A stretch of DNA of 64,000 nucleotides from Flavobacterium jejuense. GTDB lineage: Bacteria; Bacteroidota; Bacteroidia; Flavobacteriales; Flavobacteriaceae. Below, one piece after another: positions 56,660 through 64,000 of this stretch. The position numbers were made by a program, and so were the translations under genes. The notes under the pieces were generated by a model. The model did not search any database. It saw only the letters and a list, made by a program, of their open reading frames with translations, and was not told where the DNA came from. Location of the stretch: assembly GCF_006491595.2 (NCBI RefSeq), contig NZ_VEVQ02000009.1, positions 124,001 through 188,000 of the forward strand. The letters are read 5' to 3'. Position 1 is the first letter of the stretch; each line of letters opens with the position of its first letter.

Positions 56660-58870
56660 ATGAGAAAAAATAAATTTAAATCTTCAAAATTTCATAAAAT
56701 AATTTTCACTATTAGTTTATTTGTTGTTCTCTTTATTGGAGCGATAACTTATAAACATATAGATGATGTTTCTACATCTTCAAAACAAATAATGCATACT
56801 TATGAAGTTAACTTAGAATTAGAACGTTTATTTTCTTATATAAAAGATTCAGAAAATAGTATGAGAGGTTTTTTAATTACTAATGAAAGCATTTATTTAA
56901 ATCCTTATTATACTGCAAATAGTAATATTAATCAATCATTTAGTACATTAAAAAAGTTAACTTCTGATAATAAAAAACAACAAAAGAATCTAAATGAATT
57001 ATATGAAATAATAAAAAAACGTTTAGACTATAATGGACAATATTCTGATCCAGACGTAAGCAAGCATATAGAGGACACTAAGAAGTTTAAAAAAGATTTT
57101 TTTAAAAGTAGTAAACTCTTAGTTGCTATAAGGAATAAGATTAATGAAATGGCTGATTTAGAAAGTTCCTACCTAAAAAAACGCAATTCTCTTTATAATG
57201 AACAAATTAGTTTTACTCCAGTTTTAACACTTAGTATATTATTTATTACCATTCTACTAATTGTATATTCATATTACAAAACAAATAAAGATTTAGAAAG
57301 GCTTAAAGAAATTAATAATAGTTTAAATAAATCCATTTTTTTAAATTCTCAGGCAGAAATACTATCGAGTTTTGGAACTTGGGAATGGAATTTAATCACT
57401 CATGTTACTACTTATTCGGATAATTTTTATCGTATTTTAGGTTATGAACCTCATTCATTTCCATCTACAAATGATAATTTTTTAACATTTGTGCATCCTG
57501 AAGATAAAGAAATTGTTTTAGAAATCATGAGCAAAGTCGTGAAAGAAGAAAATTTACCACCTTCTACTTTTAGGATTATAAGGTCAGATGGAGAAATTCG
57601 TTTTTTTAGAGCAACTGGTAAATTATTTGATGAAAAATTAAAAAGCAAAACAGTTTTAGGTGTTACGCATGATATAACCGATGAAATCAATAACAATTTG
57701 CTTTTAAAAAAAAATATTGAGGATTTAAAAAAAGTGAATAATGAACTTGAAATTTTTGATGAATCAAGCAAACAAGCAGAAATTTTAGGAAATTATGGAA
57801 GTTGGGTTTTAAATTTTGAAAACAACAAGTTTATATATTCTGATAACAATTTTAGATTAATGGGATATGAACCTCAATCATTTGAACCTACAATCGAAAA
57901 TCTTTTACTTCACGTACATGAAGAGGATAAAGAAATTGTGATTGAAGCTAATGAAGCAGCACTGTCTAATGATGAAATTCCAACAATGAATTATAGAATT
58001 ATTAGAAAAGATGGTGAAGTAAGACGTTTTAAAACCGTAGCTAAATCATTTATTGATCTAAGTGGTGAAGAAAGTATAATTGGTACAACTCAAGATGTAA
58101 CAGAAGACTATTACAAAAGTAAATTACTAAAAGAACGTAATTTAGAATTAGAACAAAATATTAAAGAACTAAATGAATTCAATCATGTTGCTAGTCATGA
58201 TTTACAAGAACCTCTAAGAAAAATTCAAACCTTTATCTCCAGATTAAACGATAAAGAAAAAGAAAATTTATCAGATTTTGGTAAAGATTATCTCTCGAGA
58301 ATTCAAAGAGCTTCAGATAGAATGCGTATCCTAATTAACGACTTACTACAATATTCTAGAACTAATAGAGGAGATAAAAATTTCAACAATGTAGATTTAA
58401 ATGAGGTTTTAGCGAACAGTCTACTTGAATTATCGCAAAATATTGAAGATAGAAAAGCAAACATTCAATACGATTCTTTACAAGTTATCAAAGGAGTAGA
58501 GTTTCAAATGCAACAACTTTTCACAAACTTAATAAGCAATTCCTTAAAATATTCTAAAGAAAATGAAGTTCCAAAAATTGTGATTAAATACAAAAAAGTA
58601 AAAGCTAAAAATGAAGCTATTTTAAAAGACAATTCCAATAGAGTTTATCATAGAATAAGGTTTAAAGATAATGGAATTGGTTTCGAACAAGAAAATGCAG
58701 AAAAAATATTTTTACTTTTTAATAGACTTCATGGAAAGACCGAATATCAAGGAACAGGTGTAGGTTTAGCTATTTGTAAAAAAATAGTAGAAAATCACAA
58801 TGGTTATATTTTTGCCTCTAGTGAACCTAATAAAGGATCTATATTTACTATTTATATACCTAAATCTTAA
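56660..58870 (+). CDS. CHASE3-PAS-PAS sensor histidine kinase
   Basis: 736 residues. Membrane helices at about 13-32 and 183-204 enclose a CHASE3-like sensor with SMRGFLITNESIYLNPY. Two PAS domains (about 230-345 and 375-480; each with FYRILGYEP / FRLMGYEP and IIRxDGExRxF) follow, then HisKA with H513 in ASHDLQEPLRKIQTF and a HATPase domain (FKDNGIGFEQENAEKIF, GTGVGLAICKKIVENH). Resembles kinases partnered with Rcp-type receivers, such as the one directly upstream. Signal unknown. Confidence 0.94.
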   Translation: MRKNKFKSSKFHKIIFTISLFVVLFIGAITYKHIDDVSTSSKQIMHTYEVNLELERLFSYIKDSENSMRGFLITNESIYLNPYYTANSNINQSFSTLKKLTSDNKKQQKNLNELYEIIKKRLDYNGQYSDPDVSKHIEDTKKFKKDFFKSSKLLVAIRNKINEMADLESSYLKKRNSLYNEQISFTPVLTLSILFITILLIVYSYYKTNKDLERLKEINNSLNKSIFLNSQAEILSSFGTWEWNLITHVTTYSDNFYRILGYEPHSFPSTNDNFLTFVHPEDKEIVLEIMSKVVKEENLPPSTFRIIRSDGEIRFFRATGKLFDEKLKSKTVLGVTHDITDEINNNLLLKKNIEDLKKVNNELEIFDESSKQAEILGNYGSWVLNFENNKFIYSDNNFRLMGYEPQSFEPTIENLLLHVHEEDKEIVIEANEAALSNDEIPTMNYRIIRKDGEVRRFKTVAKSFIDLSGEESIIGTTQDVTEDYYKSKLLKERNLELEQNIKELNEFNHVASHDLQEPLRKIQTFISRLNDKEKENLSDFGKDYLSRIQRASDRMRILINDLLQYSRTNRGDKNFNNVDLNEVLANSLLELSQNIEDRKANIQYDSLQVIKGVEFQMQQLFTNLISNSLKYSKENEVPKIVIKYKKVKAKNEAILKDNSNRVYHRIRFKDNGIGFEQENAEKIFLLFNRLHGKTEYQGTGVGLAICKKIVENHNGYIFASSEPNKGSIFTIYIPKS

Positions 58871-58882
58871 TTGATTAAAAGT

Positions 58883-59806
58883 ATGAAATTTAAAAGATTT
58901 TGGACAGTTTTAAAAAATACTTTTACAGGATTTTTAGACAAAAAAATCTTAAAAATGAGTGCTGCTTTAGCTTATACAACTGTTTTTTCAATTGGACCTC
59001 TACTGCTTGTAATTCTTTATTTGTGTGATATATTTTGGGGAAGAGAAGCTATAGAAGGTTCGATATACAATCAATTAAAAAGTTTTGTTGGAAAAGAAAG
59101 TGCTATTCAAGTTCAAAATATGATACAAAATTTAACTATTTCAAATAGCACTAGTCTTGCTGGAATAATTGGAATTGTAATGTTAATCATTGGAGCAACT
59201 TCTGTTTTTGCTGAAATTCAAGATTCAATTAATACGATTTGGGATATTAAACCAAAAAAGAAATCAGGTTTTTGGTTATTCATTAAATCTCGATTACTTT
59301 CCTTTGGAGTTATAGGAAGTATTGGTTTTATATTATTAGTTTCATTAGGTATTTCTGCAGTAATGGATACAATTAGTCAACAGCTTACCTCCTATTTCCC
59401 TGAAGTATTATATTATTTAGTTTATATTGCTAATTCTTTATTAACTTTTGTTATTATTTCATTGTTATTTGGAGCTATTTTCACGATTCTTCCAGATGCT
59501 AAAATAAAATGGAGACAAGTAAAATTTGCCTCATTTGCAACTGCTTTGTTATTTATTTTTGGTAAATTTTTAATCTCTTTTTATATCTCTAATTCTAATA
59601 TAAATTCAGTTTATGGTTCTGCTGGTTCATTTGTTATCGTAATAGTTTGGGTCTACTACTCTTCTGTTATTTTATATTTTGGAGCCCAATTAGCAAAATC
59701 ATATGCAATAGAATATGCTTCACCTATTCAACCTTCAGAATTCGCAGAATTCATAACAGTAAAAGAAGAAAAATCAAATAGTCAAATACTACAAGAAAAA
59801 AGATAA
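58883..59806 (+). CDS. YihY/virulence factor BrkB family membrane protein
   Basis: About 307 residues from the ATG at 58883; a TTG at 58871 directly after the kinase stop is an alternative start four codons earlier. Six membrane helices; the family pattern is seen in MSAALAYTTVFSIGPLLLVILYL, EIQDSINTIWDIKPKKKSGFW and YGSAGSFVIVIVWVYYSSVILYFGAQ. Function not settled for the family. Same operon as the kinase. A terminator follows. Confidence 0.92.
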   Translation: MKFKRFWTVLKNTFTGFLDKKILKMSAALAYTTVFSIGPLLLVILYLCDIFWGREAIEGSIYNQLKSFVGKESAIQVQNMIQNLTISNSTSLAGIIGIVMLIIGATSVFAEIQDSINTIWDIKPKKKSGFWLFIKSRLLSFGVIGSIGFILLVSLGISAVMDTISQQLTSYFPEVLYYLVYIANSLLTFVIISLLFGAIFTILPDAKIKWRQVKFASFATALLFIFGKFLISFYISNSNINSVYGSAGSFVIVIVWVYYSSVILYFGAQLAKSYAIEYASPIQPSEFAEFITVKEEKSNSQILQEKR

Positions 59807-59826
59807 TAGATTCTTTACTATGATTT

Positions 59827-59854
59827 AAAAAACACTCTTTGTAGTGTTTTTTTT
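59827..59854 (+). terminator. Terminator after the YihY gene
   Basis: AAAAAACACT, loop CTTTGT, AGTGTTTTTT with further T: a 10-bp stem about 20 bp after the stop codon. Confidence 0.8.
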
Positions 59855-60065
59855 ATGTCTTATAAGTAGCCAAACTTAAAATTCTATAATAGAATTAAAA
59901 AATGATATAACATCCTTACAGCCTAATCGACTTAAATTTGTCTTATAAGTTCTTCGATAAGAGATAGAAACAATTATAATGGTAAAATGGAAATAGTATA
60001 ATTTAAACATAAAATGATGTAAGATACATTTTCTTTAAAAAAACCAACTTTGTAGTGTATTAAAA

Positions 60066-60644
60066 ATGAATAAAATGAGAAAGACAAACCCCAAAAGAAC
60101 CTTACATTTTTATTTGATATTATGTGGTCTGACATTGTTAACGGTTACTTCTTGTGTCTTTACAAATAATAAAGAAGAAGATAGTTTAATGACTTATATC
60201 AATGGAAACGATTATAAATATGAAAATGTTGAAGCCGAATTGTTAGCCGAATTTAGTGAGAAAAATTTGAACCTTATCTCAATTAGTAATAAAGTAAAAG
60301 AAAAAGAAGTTCCATTTAGAGTAAAGTGTTTGGCAAAAAACTTAGCTCAAGAACAAATTAAAATAAATAAAATAATTAATCAAATTACATCTGAGAAATT
60401 AATAATCATTCCAAGTATCAATATTCAAAATGACAGTAATGAGTTGGATAAAGTAGACAGTGAAAATTTTAAAAAAAAATACTTAGAAATTGTCACAAAG
60501 ATTATTAAAAGTCAGATTCATGATTTAACAATGCTATCTGAAACAACAAAAGATGTAGATTTTAAAATTTTAGCATTGCAAACCATCGTAAAACTAAGTA
60601 ATTCTTTAGATGAAGTGAAACAAATTAAGACTACTCAAACATGA
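60066..60644 (+). CDS. Putative helical lipoprotein (DUF4142-like?)
   Basis: 192 residues with an N-terminal basic stretch, a hydrophobic signal and lipobox (LLTVTSC, Cys about 30). The mature part is helical and charged (ELLAEFSEKNLNLISISNKVKEKEV, LAKNLAQEQIKINKI, KSQIHDLTMLSETTKD), recalling ferritin-like DUF4142 proteins, but I am not sure. An ATG at 60075 is a possible second start. Its stop overlaps the start of the 26-residue peptide gene. Confidence 0.7.
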   Translation: MNKMRKTNPKRTLHFYLILCGLTLLTVTSCVFTNNKEEDSLMTYINGNDYKYENVEAELLAEFSEKNLNLISISNKVKEKEVPFRVKCLAKNLAQEQIKINKIINQITSEKLIIIPSINIQNDSNELDKVDSENFKKKYLEIVTKIIKSQIHDLTMLSETTKDVDFKILALQTIVKLSNSLDEVKQIKTTQT

Positions 60645-60721
60645 AAAAATGGATAATAGCACTAGTGTTGTTAACATTGTTTACATTAATTGCAAATGCC
60701 ACAACTCTAATCATCTATTGA
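60641..60721 (+). CDS. 26-residue membrane peptide
   Basis: Encodes MKKWIIALVLLTLFTLIANA followed by TTLIIY: a Lys-Lys start and one hydrophobic helix, with a possible signal-peptidase site (ANA). The ATG overlaps the upstream stop as ATGA, which suggests coupling and argues for a real gene. A barrel gene follows 48 bp downstream. Function unknown; a toxin-like or membrane-accessory peptide is possible. Confidence 0.5.
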   Translation: MKKWIIALVLLTLFTLIANATTLIIY

Positions 60722-60769
60722 AATAAGAAAAAGAAAAACAATTAAATATAAATACTAAAAAGAAATAAC

Positions 60770-61417
60770 ATGAAAAAAAGAAAAAAAATTGTAGCAACAC
60801 TAGCATTACTTTTAACAACTTCATTAGCTGTTAATGCACAATCTAAAGATTCAAGTGCAGAATTTGGTTTTAAAGGAGGCCTAAATTTCTCAAATATGTA
60901 CACAGAAGATGTAGACGACAACAATGTACTGACCAGTTTTAATGCTGGTGTATATGCCAAATTACCCATAACAGATGCAATAGCAATACAACCAGAGCTA
61001 TTATATAGTAGAAAAGGTGCTGAACTAGTTTATGACAATGCATTTGCTGAAGGAACGGCAAAATTCAAGTTAAATTATATAGAATTACCACTTCTATTAA
61101 AGTTAAACCTAACAGATAGTTTCAACGTTCATGCAGGACCTTATTTTGCATATTTAATTGATGCACAAGTAACTAACGAAACTAACGACGGTACATTTGA
61201 TTTTGAAGATACCTACAACAATGATGATTTCAACAAATTCGATTATGGGTTATCAGCTGGTGTTGGTTTAGATTTTGAATCAATAGGAATAGGAGTTAGA
61301 TACAATTATGGTTTACAAACCGTAGGAAAAGAAAGACAATTTGCTGGAACAACATATACGGTTCCTGATGGGAAAAACAGTAATTTAAGTTTGTACTTAG
61401 CTGTTAGATTAAATTAA
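60770..61417 (+). CDS. PorT-like outer membrane beta-barrel protein
   Basis: 215 residues. Signal peptide (LLLTTSLAVNAQ, cut near 25), then the porin-family pattern EFGFKGGLNFSNMY, ELLYSRKGAEL, YIELPLLLKLNL and DYGLSAGVGLDFESIGIGVRYNYGL. It forms a small (about eight-strand) outer-membrane barrel. Related to the PorT family, but such barrels are many in this phylum and most are not T9SS parts. Followed by lmo0937-type and YtxH genes. Confidence 0.85.
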   Translation: MKKRKKIVATLALLLTTSLAVNAQSKDSSAEFGFKGGLNFSNMYTEDVDDNNVLTSFNAGVYAKLPITDAIAIQPELLYSRKGAELVYDNAFAEGTAKFKLNYIELPLLLKLNLTDSFNVHAGPYFAYLIDAQVTNETNDGTFDFEDTYNNDDFNKFDYGLSAGVGLDFESIGIGVRYNYGLQTVGKERQFAGTTYTVPDGKNSNLSLYLAVRLN

Positions 61418-61436
61418 AAAATATAAAAATATTATC

Positions 61437-61589
61437 ATGTCAAATTTATTATACCTCATAGCAGTCATATTAATTATAGGCTGGGCACTAGGCTTTTTTG
61501 TCTACAGTGTAGGATCTTTAATTCATATATTATTAGTTATAGCAGTTATAGCCATAATATTTAGAATTATTCAAGGAAAGAAAATTTAA
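61437..61589 (+). CDS. lmo0937 family small membrane protein
   Basis: 50 residues: MSNLLYLIAVILIIGWALGF, then FVYSVGSLIHILLVIAVIAI and a basic tail (FRIIQGKKI). The two helices with WALGFF and GSLIHILLVIA are the lmo0937/DUF5670 pattern. Function unknown; often near stress and envelope genes. A 20-bp tandem repeat begins at its last codons, before the YtxH start. Confidence 0.85.
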   Translation: MSNLLYLIAVILIIGWALGFFVYSVGSLIHILLVIAVIAIIFRIIQGKKI

Positions 61590-61620
61590 AAACAAGTATT
61601 AAAATTTAAAAACAAATATT
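61581..61620 (+). repeat. 20-bp tandem duplication in the YtxH leader
   Basis: AAAATTTAAAAACAAGTATT is followed directly by AAAATTTAAAAACAAATATT (19 of 20 identical). The first unit contains the lmo0937 stop codon; the second abuts the YtxH ATG. The distal unit also matches the CsbD leader (42604-42626). Confidence 0.85.
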
Positions 61621-61905
61621 ATGAAATCAAATAAAGCATTATTAGGAGTAGTAGCAGGTCTAGCTGCTGGAGCAGTTATTGGAGTATTATTAGCGCCAGA
61701 TAAAGGTTCAAAAACAAGAAAAAAAATATCAAAAAAAGTAGGACATTTAAAGGATGACCTTAAAGAAGGACTAGACAATACAATCAACTCACTAGAAAAC
61801 AAATATGATGAACTTCATGAAAAATTCAATCATATATCAGAAAATGTTGAAGAAAAATTTAAAGAAAGTAAAACTAAACTGAAAGAGGAATTAGAAAAAA
61901 TATAA
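61621..61905 (+). CDS. YtxH domain protein
   Basis: 94 residues. Glycine-rich N-terminal membrane helix (GVVAGLAAGAVIGVLLAPDKGSKTRKK), the YtxH hallmark, then a charged amphipathic helical tail. In Bacillus it is a general stress protein; role unknown. Four bp before the holin-like gene. Confidence 0.93.
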   Translation: MKSNKALLGVVAGLAAGAVIGVLLAPDKGSKTRKKISKKVGHLKDDLKEGLDNTINSLENKYDELHEKFNHISENVEEKFKESKTKLKEELEKI

Positions 61906-61909
61906 GAAA

Positions 61910-62263
61910 ATGGAAAATGTAGCTACAAATATTGAAATGCTTTTTGAAAAAGCTCAAGATTATACAAAAACTAGCATCGATTTATTAAAATTAAATGCTA
62001 TTGATAAAACAGCAGATATTGCTGCATCCTTAACTTTTAGATTAGCTTTGGGATTAATTGTAGCTATGTTCTCCTTATTTATTAATATTGGGATTAGCCT
62101 GTACATTGGAAAACTAATAGGTGAATACTATTTAGGTTTTCTAATTGTATCAGGGTTTTATTTACTATTAGGTATACTACTTATTCTTTTTAGAGATCGT
62201 TTTATCAAAATTCCCATAACGAATTTAATCATAAAGAAACTTTTAGAAACTAAAATTAGATAA
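61910..62263 (+). CDS. Phage-holin-III-like membrane protein
   Basis: 117 residues with a polar N-terminal helix (about 1-45) and two membrane helices (about 50-72 and 75-97). This is the layout of the Phage_holin_3_6/DUF1469 group, found chromosomally beside YtxH genes in this phylum. No lysis genes are nearby, so it is not a phage remnant. The next gene begins 1 bp after the stop. Confidence 0.85.
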   Translation: MENVATNIEMLFEKAQDYTKTSIDLLKLNAIDKTADIAASLTFRLALGLIVAMFSLFINIGISLYIGKLIGEYYLGFLIVSGFYLLLGILLILFRDRFIKIPITNLIIKKLLETKIR

Positions 62264-62264
62264 G

Positions 62265-62633
62265 ATGAAAAAAGTAGACCAAAATCAACTTCTAGATGAA
62301 AAAATAAGGCTCTTAAAAAAGAAACAATTAAATGATTTTTCTGTTTTAAAAGAACAATTTTTTGTCACTGCGGAAAGCCTAAAACCAGTTAATATAATAA
62401 AAGAAACTATACATGATTTTAAAAATTCTAAAGATATTAAGAATTCATTATTAGAATCAGCTTTAGGAATAGCAGGAGGATTTGTTACAAGAAAAATGAT
62501 TATTGGCAAATCATCAAATATATTTAAAAAAATATCAGCAACAGTTATACAGTATCTAGTATCGAATTTTATTACAAACAAAGCAGAAAAAATAAACATA
62601 AATGAAAAAGATATTCAAAATAGTGCTAATTAG
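62265..62633 (+). CDS. Unknown protein of the YtxH/holin-like group
   Basis: 122 residues. Starts MKKVDQNQLLDEKIRLLKKKQ, with a helical N-terminal half, and a glycine-containing hydrophobic segment (SALGIAGGFVTRKMIIGKSS) that may associate with the membrane. No known domain recognised. It is found with YtxH and holin-like genes in related genomes as far as I recall. Overlaps the next gene by 32 bp. Confidence 0.75.
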   Translation: MKKVDQNQLLDEKIRLLKKKQLNDFSVLKEQFFVTAESLKPVNIIKETIHDFKNSKDIKNSLLESALGIAGGFVTRKMIIGKSSNIFKKISATVIQYLVSNFITNKAEKININEKDIQNSAN

Positions 62634-63135
62634 TTCATTACTTCTAGGTACATGTGCAAAAACGTTCTCTCAAAATCAAGGTGACAATTATAATAGAAAA
62701 TTCAAACTAGGTATAGGAGTTTCCACAGGGTTACCATTTAACGATCCTTATAATTTCAATTTAGGTGGAGATTTAAGACTTCAATATAATTTATCAGAAA
62801 CTTATTCATTAACATTTACAACAGGGTTTAATAATTTATTTGTTAAAGATGATAATACAGATCTTAGTTATATACCAATAAAAATAGGATACAAATCTTT
62901 CATTTTTAAAAATGAATTTTATGTAATGGGAGAAGTTGGAGTTGCCTTTTCAGTCACTAAAGAATATGATACTAATTCCTTATTATTTTCTCCTAGTGTT
63001 GGATATGCAACAAAATATGTTGATATCAGTGTGAGATATGAGTTTCTTAAAGATTTTCCTGTTATAAAAGACAATGCTGTTGATGATGGCTTAGGACAGG
63101 TAATGTTGAGACTGGCATATGGTTTCGATTTATAG
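62602..63135 (+). CDS. Outer membrane beta-barrel protein
   Basis: 177 residues. Signal peptide (MKKIFKIVLISSLLLGTCAKTFSQ), then beta strands ending in RLAYGFDL, an outer-membrane-type C-terminus with a Phe near the end. Landmarks: FKLGIGVSTGLPFNDPYNFNLGGDLRLQYNL, YIPIKIGYKSFIFKNEFYVMGEVGVA. Ligand unknown. The 32-bp overlap with the upstream gene is unusual but the ATG gives a clear signal peptide. It closes the small operon. Confidence 0.82.
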   Translation: MKKIFKIVLISSLLLGTCAKTFSQNQGDNYNRKFKLGIGVSTGLPFNDPYNFNLGGDLRLQYNLSETYSLTFTTGFNNLFVKDDNTDLSYIPIKIGYKSFIFKNEFYVMGEVGVAFSVTKEYDTNSLLFSPSVGYATKYVDISVRYEFLKDFPVIKDNAVDDGLGQVMLRLAYGFDL

Positions 63136-63237
63136 AATAGAAATTATATAAATCTATATTAAAATTCTATAAAACAATAAGGAGGGAATCAAACTAATTT
63201 TACAAAATAATAATAACATTAATAAAAACAATTTAAG

Positions 63238-63900
63238 ATGAAAAATTTAAAAATCACTTTAGGATTATTTGCAGTTGCAGTGTCATTGACTGCCTGTACA
63301 GATGAAAAAAAATTACAAGCTGAAAAAGATGTTGCCATGTATGCTAACTATGTAGATTCAGTAAGTGGAATTGAAATGGATGAAGCAGCTACAGAATGGG
63401 ATGCTATCCAAAAAGATCATGATCGTTTAAAAATGAATGCTGAAAATTCTTTAACTGGTGTAGAAGAAAGTGCAAATTTAAAAGAATCGGTTGATAATAC
63501 AACTGTTAGATATGAAGAATACAAAGTAAAAGTTGTTTCTGAGAAAGAAAAAGCGGATATGGAAAATGCTAAAATGAACATTCGTAAAGCTTTATTAGGA
63601 GATGGATATGATGGGTCTGATATGTCTTTTGCATGGGTAAATAAAGATAATATATTAAGCGTTTATGATAATTTTGTAACTACTGTAGAAAAAAATAAAG
63701 ATTCTTATTCAAGAGAAGATTGGGATGAAATTAAATTAATCTATGAGGCTTTAGATACAAGAAAAAACACTGTTGAAAAAGAAGGATTATCATCAGAAGA
63801 TAATAGAAAAATTGCAGCTTTAAAAATTAAATTTGCACCAATGTATACCGTAAATAGAATAGGTGCAAAATCAGAAGAAAACGAAGAAGCAAAAAAATAA
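63238..63900 (+). CDS. Putative helical lipoprotein
   Basis: 220 residues. Signal peptide with lipobox VSLTAC (Cys20), then a charged helical protein with ETVEKN- and KEKADMENAKMNIRKAL-like coiled-coil stretches. No family recognised. Its leader is A-rich with an AAGGAGGGA at 63179-63187, about 50 bp too far upstream to be a ribosome binding site. Followed by a hairpin at 63919-63938. Confidence 0.78.
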   Translation: MKNLKITLGLFAVAVSLTACTDEKKLQAEKDVAMYANYVDSVSGIEMDEAATEWDAIQKDHDRLKMNAENSLTGVEESANLKESVDNTTVRYEEYKVKVVSEKEKADMENAKMNIRKALLGDGYDGSDMSFAWVNKDNILSVYDNFVTTVEKNKDSYSREDWDEIKLIYEALDTRKNTVEKEGLSSEDNRKIAALKIKFAPMYTVNRIGAKSEENEEAKK

Positions 63901-63918
63901 TTGGTTAGGAAAAAGAAA

Positions 63919-63938
63919 CAGCAAGATATTTCTTGCTG
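63919..63938 (+). terminator. Hairpin after the last lipoprotein gene
   Basis: CAGCAAGA, loop TATT, TCTTGCTG: 8-bp stem 18 bp after the stop. There is no good T-run, so termination efficiency is uncertain. Confidence 0.5.
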
Positions 63939-63974
63939 CTTATTAAATTCATTAAAAAGAATTTTAGTTAGTGA

Positions 63975-64000
63975 ACCGTCTGAAATAGTTTTCAGGCGGT
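63975..64000. terminator. Partial hairpin at the window edge
   Basis: ACCGTCTGAAA (63975-63985), loop TAGT, TTTCAGGCGGT (63990-64000): 11-bp stem with one G-T wobble. Any following T-run is outside the window. Confidence 0.5.

Noticed and set aside
61910..62263. Prophage remnant suggested by the holin-like protein
   Set aside because: No endolysin, structural or integrase genes are nearby, and the family is usually chromosomal beside YtxH in this phylum.
63179..63187. Strong Shine-Dalgarno-like AAGGAGGGA
   Set aside because: It lies about 50 bases before the next ATG (63238), too far for ribosome binding, and this phylum rarely uses such sites.

Overview
The window is AT-rich DNA from a member of the Bacteroidota, most likely a Flavobacterium-like Flavobacteriaceae. 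The evidence is type IX secretion (T9SS) sorting domains, PorP/SprF and OmpA partners, TamL written as a lipoprotein, type III glutamine synthetase, a fused isobutyryl-CoA mutase, A-rich leaders in place of Shine-Dalgarno sites, and repeated flavobacterial -7 boxes (TAnnTTTG). No rRNA, tRNA, CRISPR array, phage or IS element is visible.

Layout. 1-14138 is almost all minus strand and housekeeping: truncated pyrG, DUF805 and DUF3820 proteins, OsmC, two LysM envelope proteins, guaA, an EF-hand-like lipoprotein, purM, a lipoprotein, a double-OmpA protein, a GNAT acetyltransferase and glnN. 14386-20051 is a plus-strand T9SS cassette: a repeat adhesin with a type B sorting domain, a PorP/SprF partner and a PorE-like OmpA protein. 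20166-26476 is accessory: a DUF1543 protein with a possibly damaged N-terminus, a small membrane protein, a lipoprotein, a radical SAM enzyme next to a 72-residue candidate peptide precursor, a two-component system coupled to an unknown 151-residue protein, and a small membrane protein. 26616-32382 holds two large T9SS type A cargo proteins. 32753-37411 holds a DJ-1/PfpI stress protein, a 21-bp tandem repeat array and icmF. 37541-41666 holds a DUF4197 protein, two tandem copies of a probable small RNA gene, an alpha/beta hydrolase, a BtuF-like receptor, a membrane protein and pyrF.

41800-45788 is a stress and envelope group: Cys-rich protein, Dps, CsbD, AI-2E-type permease, two lipoproteins and MscS. 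45880-55551 is the outer-membrane assembly and lipid transport block: TamB, TamL, MlaE, MlaF, MlaD. 55634-59806 holds an AraC-type regulator, an Rcp-type receiver, a CHASE3/PAS histidine kinase and YihY/BrkB. 60066-63900 is a second envelope/stress group of small proteins: a lipoprotein, a 26-residue peptide, a beta-barrel, lmo0937-type, YtxH, holin-like, an unknown, a second barrel and a lipoprotein.

The observations most worth following are: (1) the radical SAM enzyme with an incomplete SPASM-like tail beside a candidate RiPP precursor and a signalling operon; (2) two nearly identical ~97-bp units, each with promoter-like upstream elements, a 5' hairpin and an intrinsic terminator, which look like a duplicated small RNA; (3) a 21-bp repeat array with 63-bp higher-order structure lying beyond the icmF terminator. 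Function calls come from reading the sequence by eye and recalling families; no search was run.
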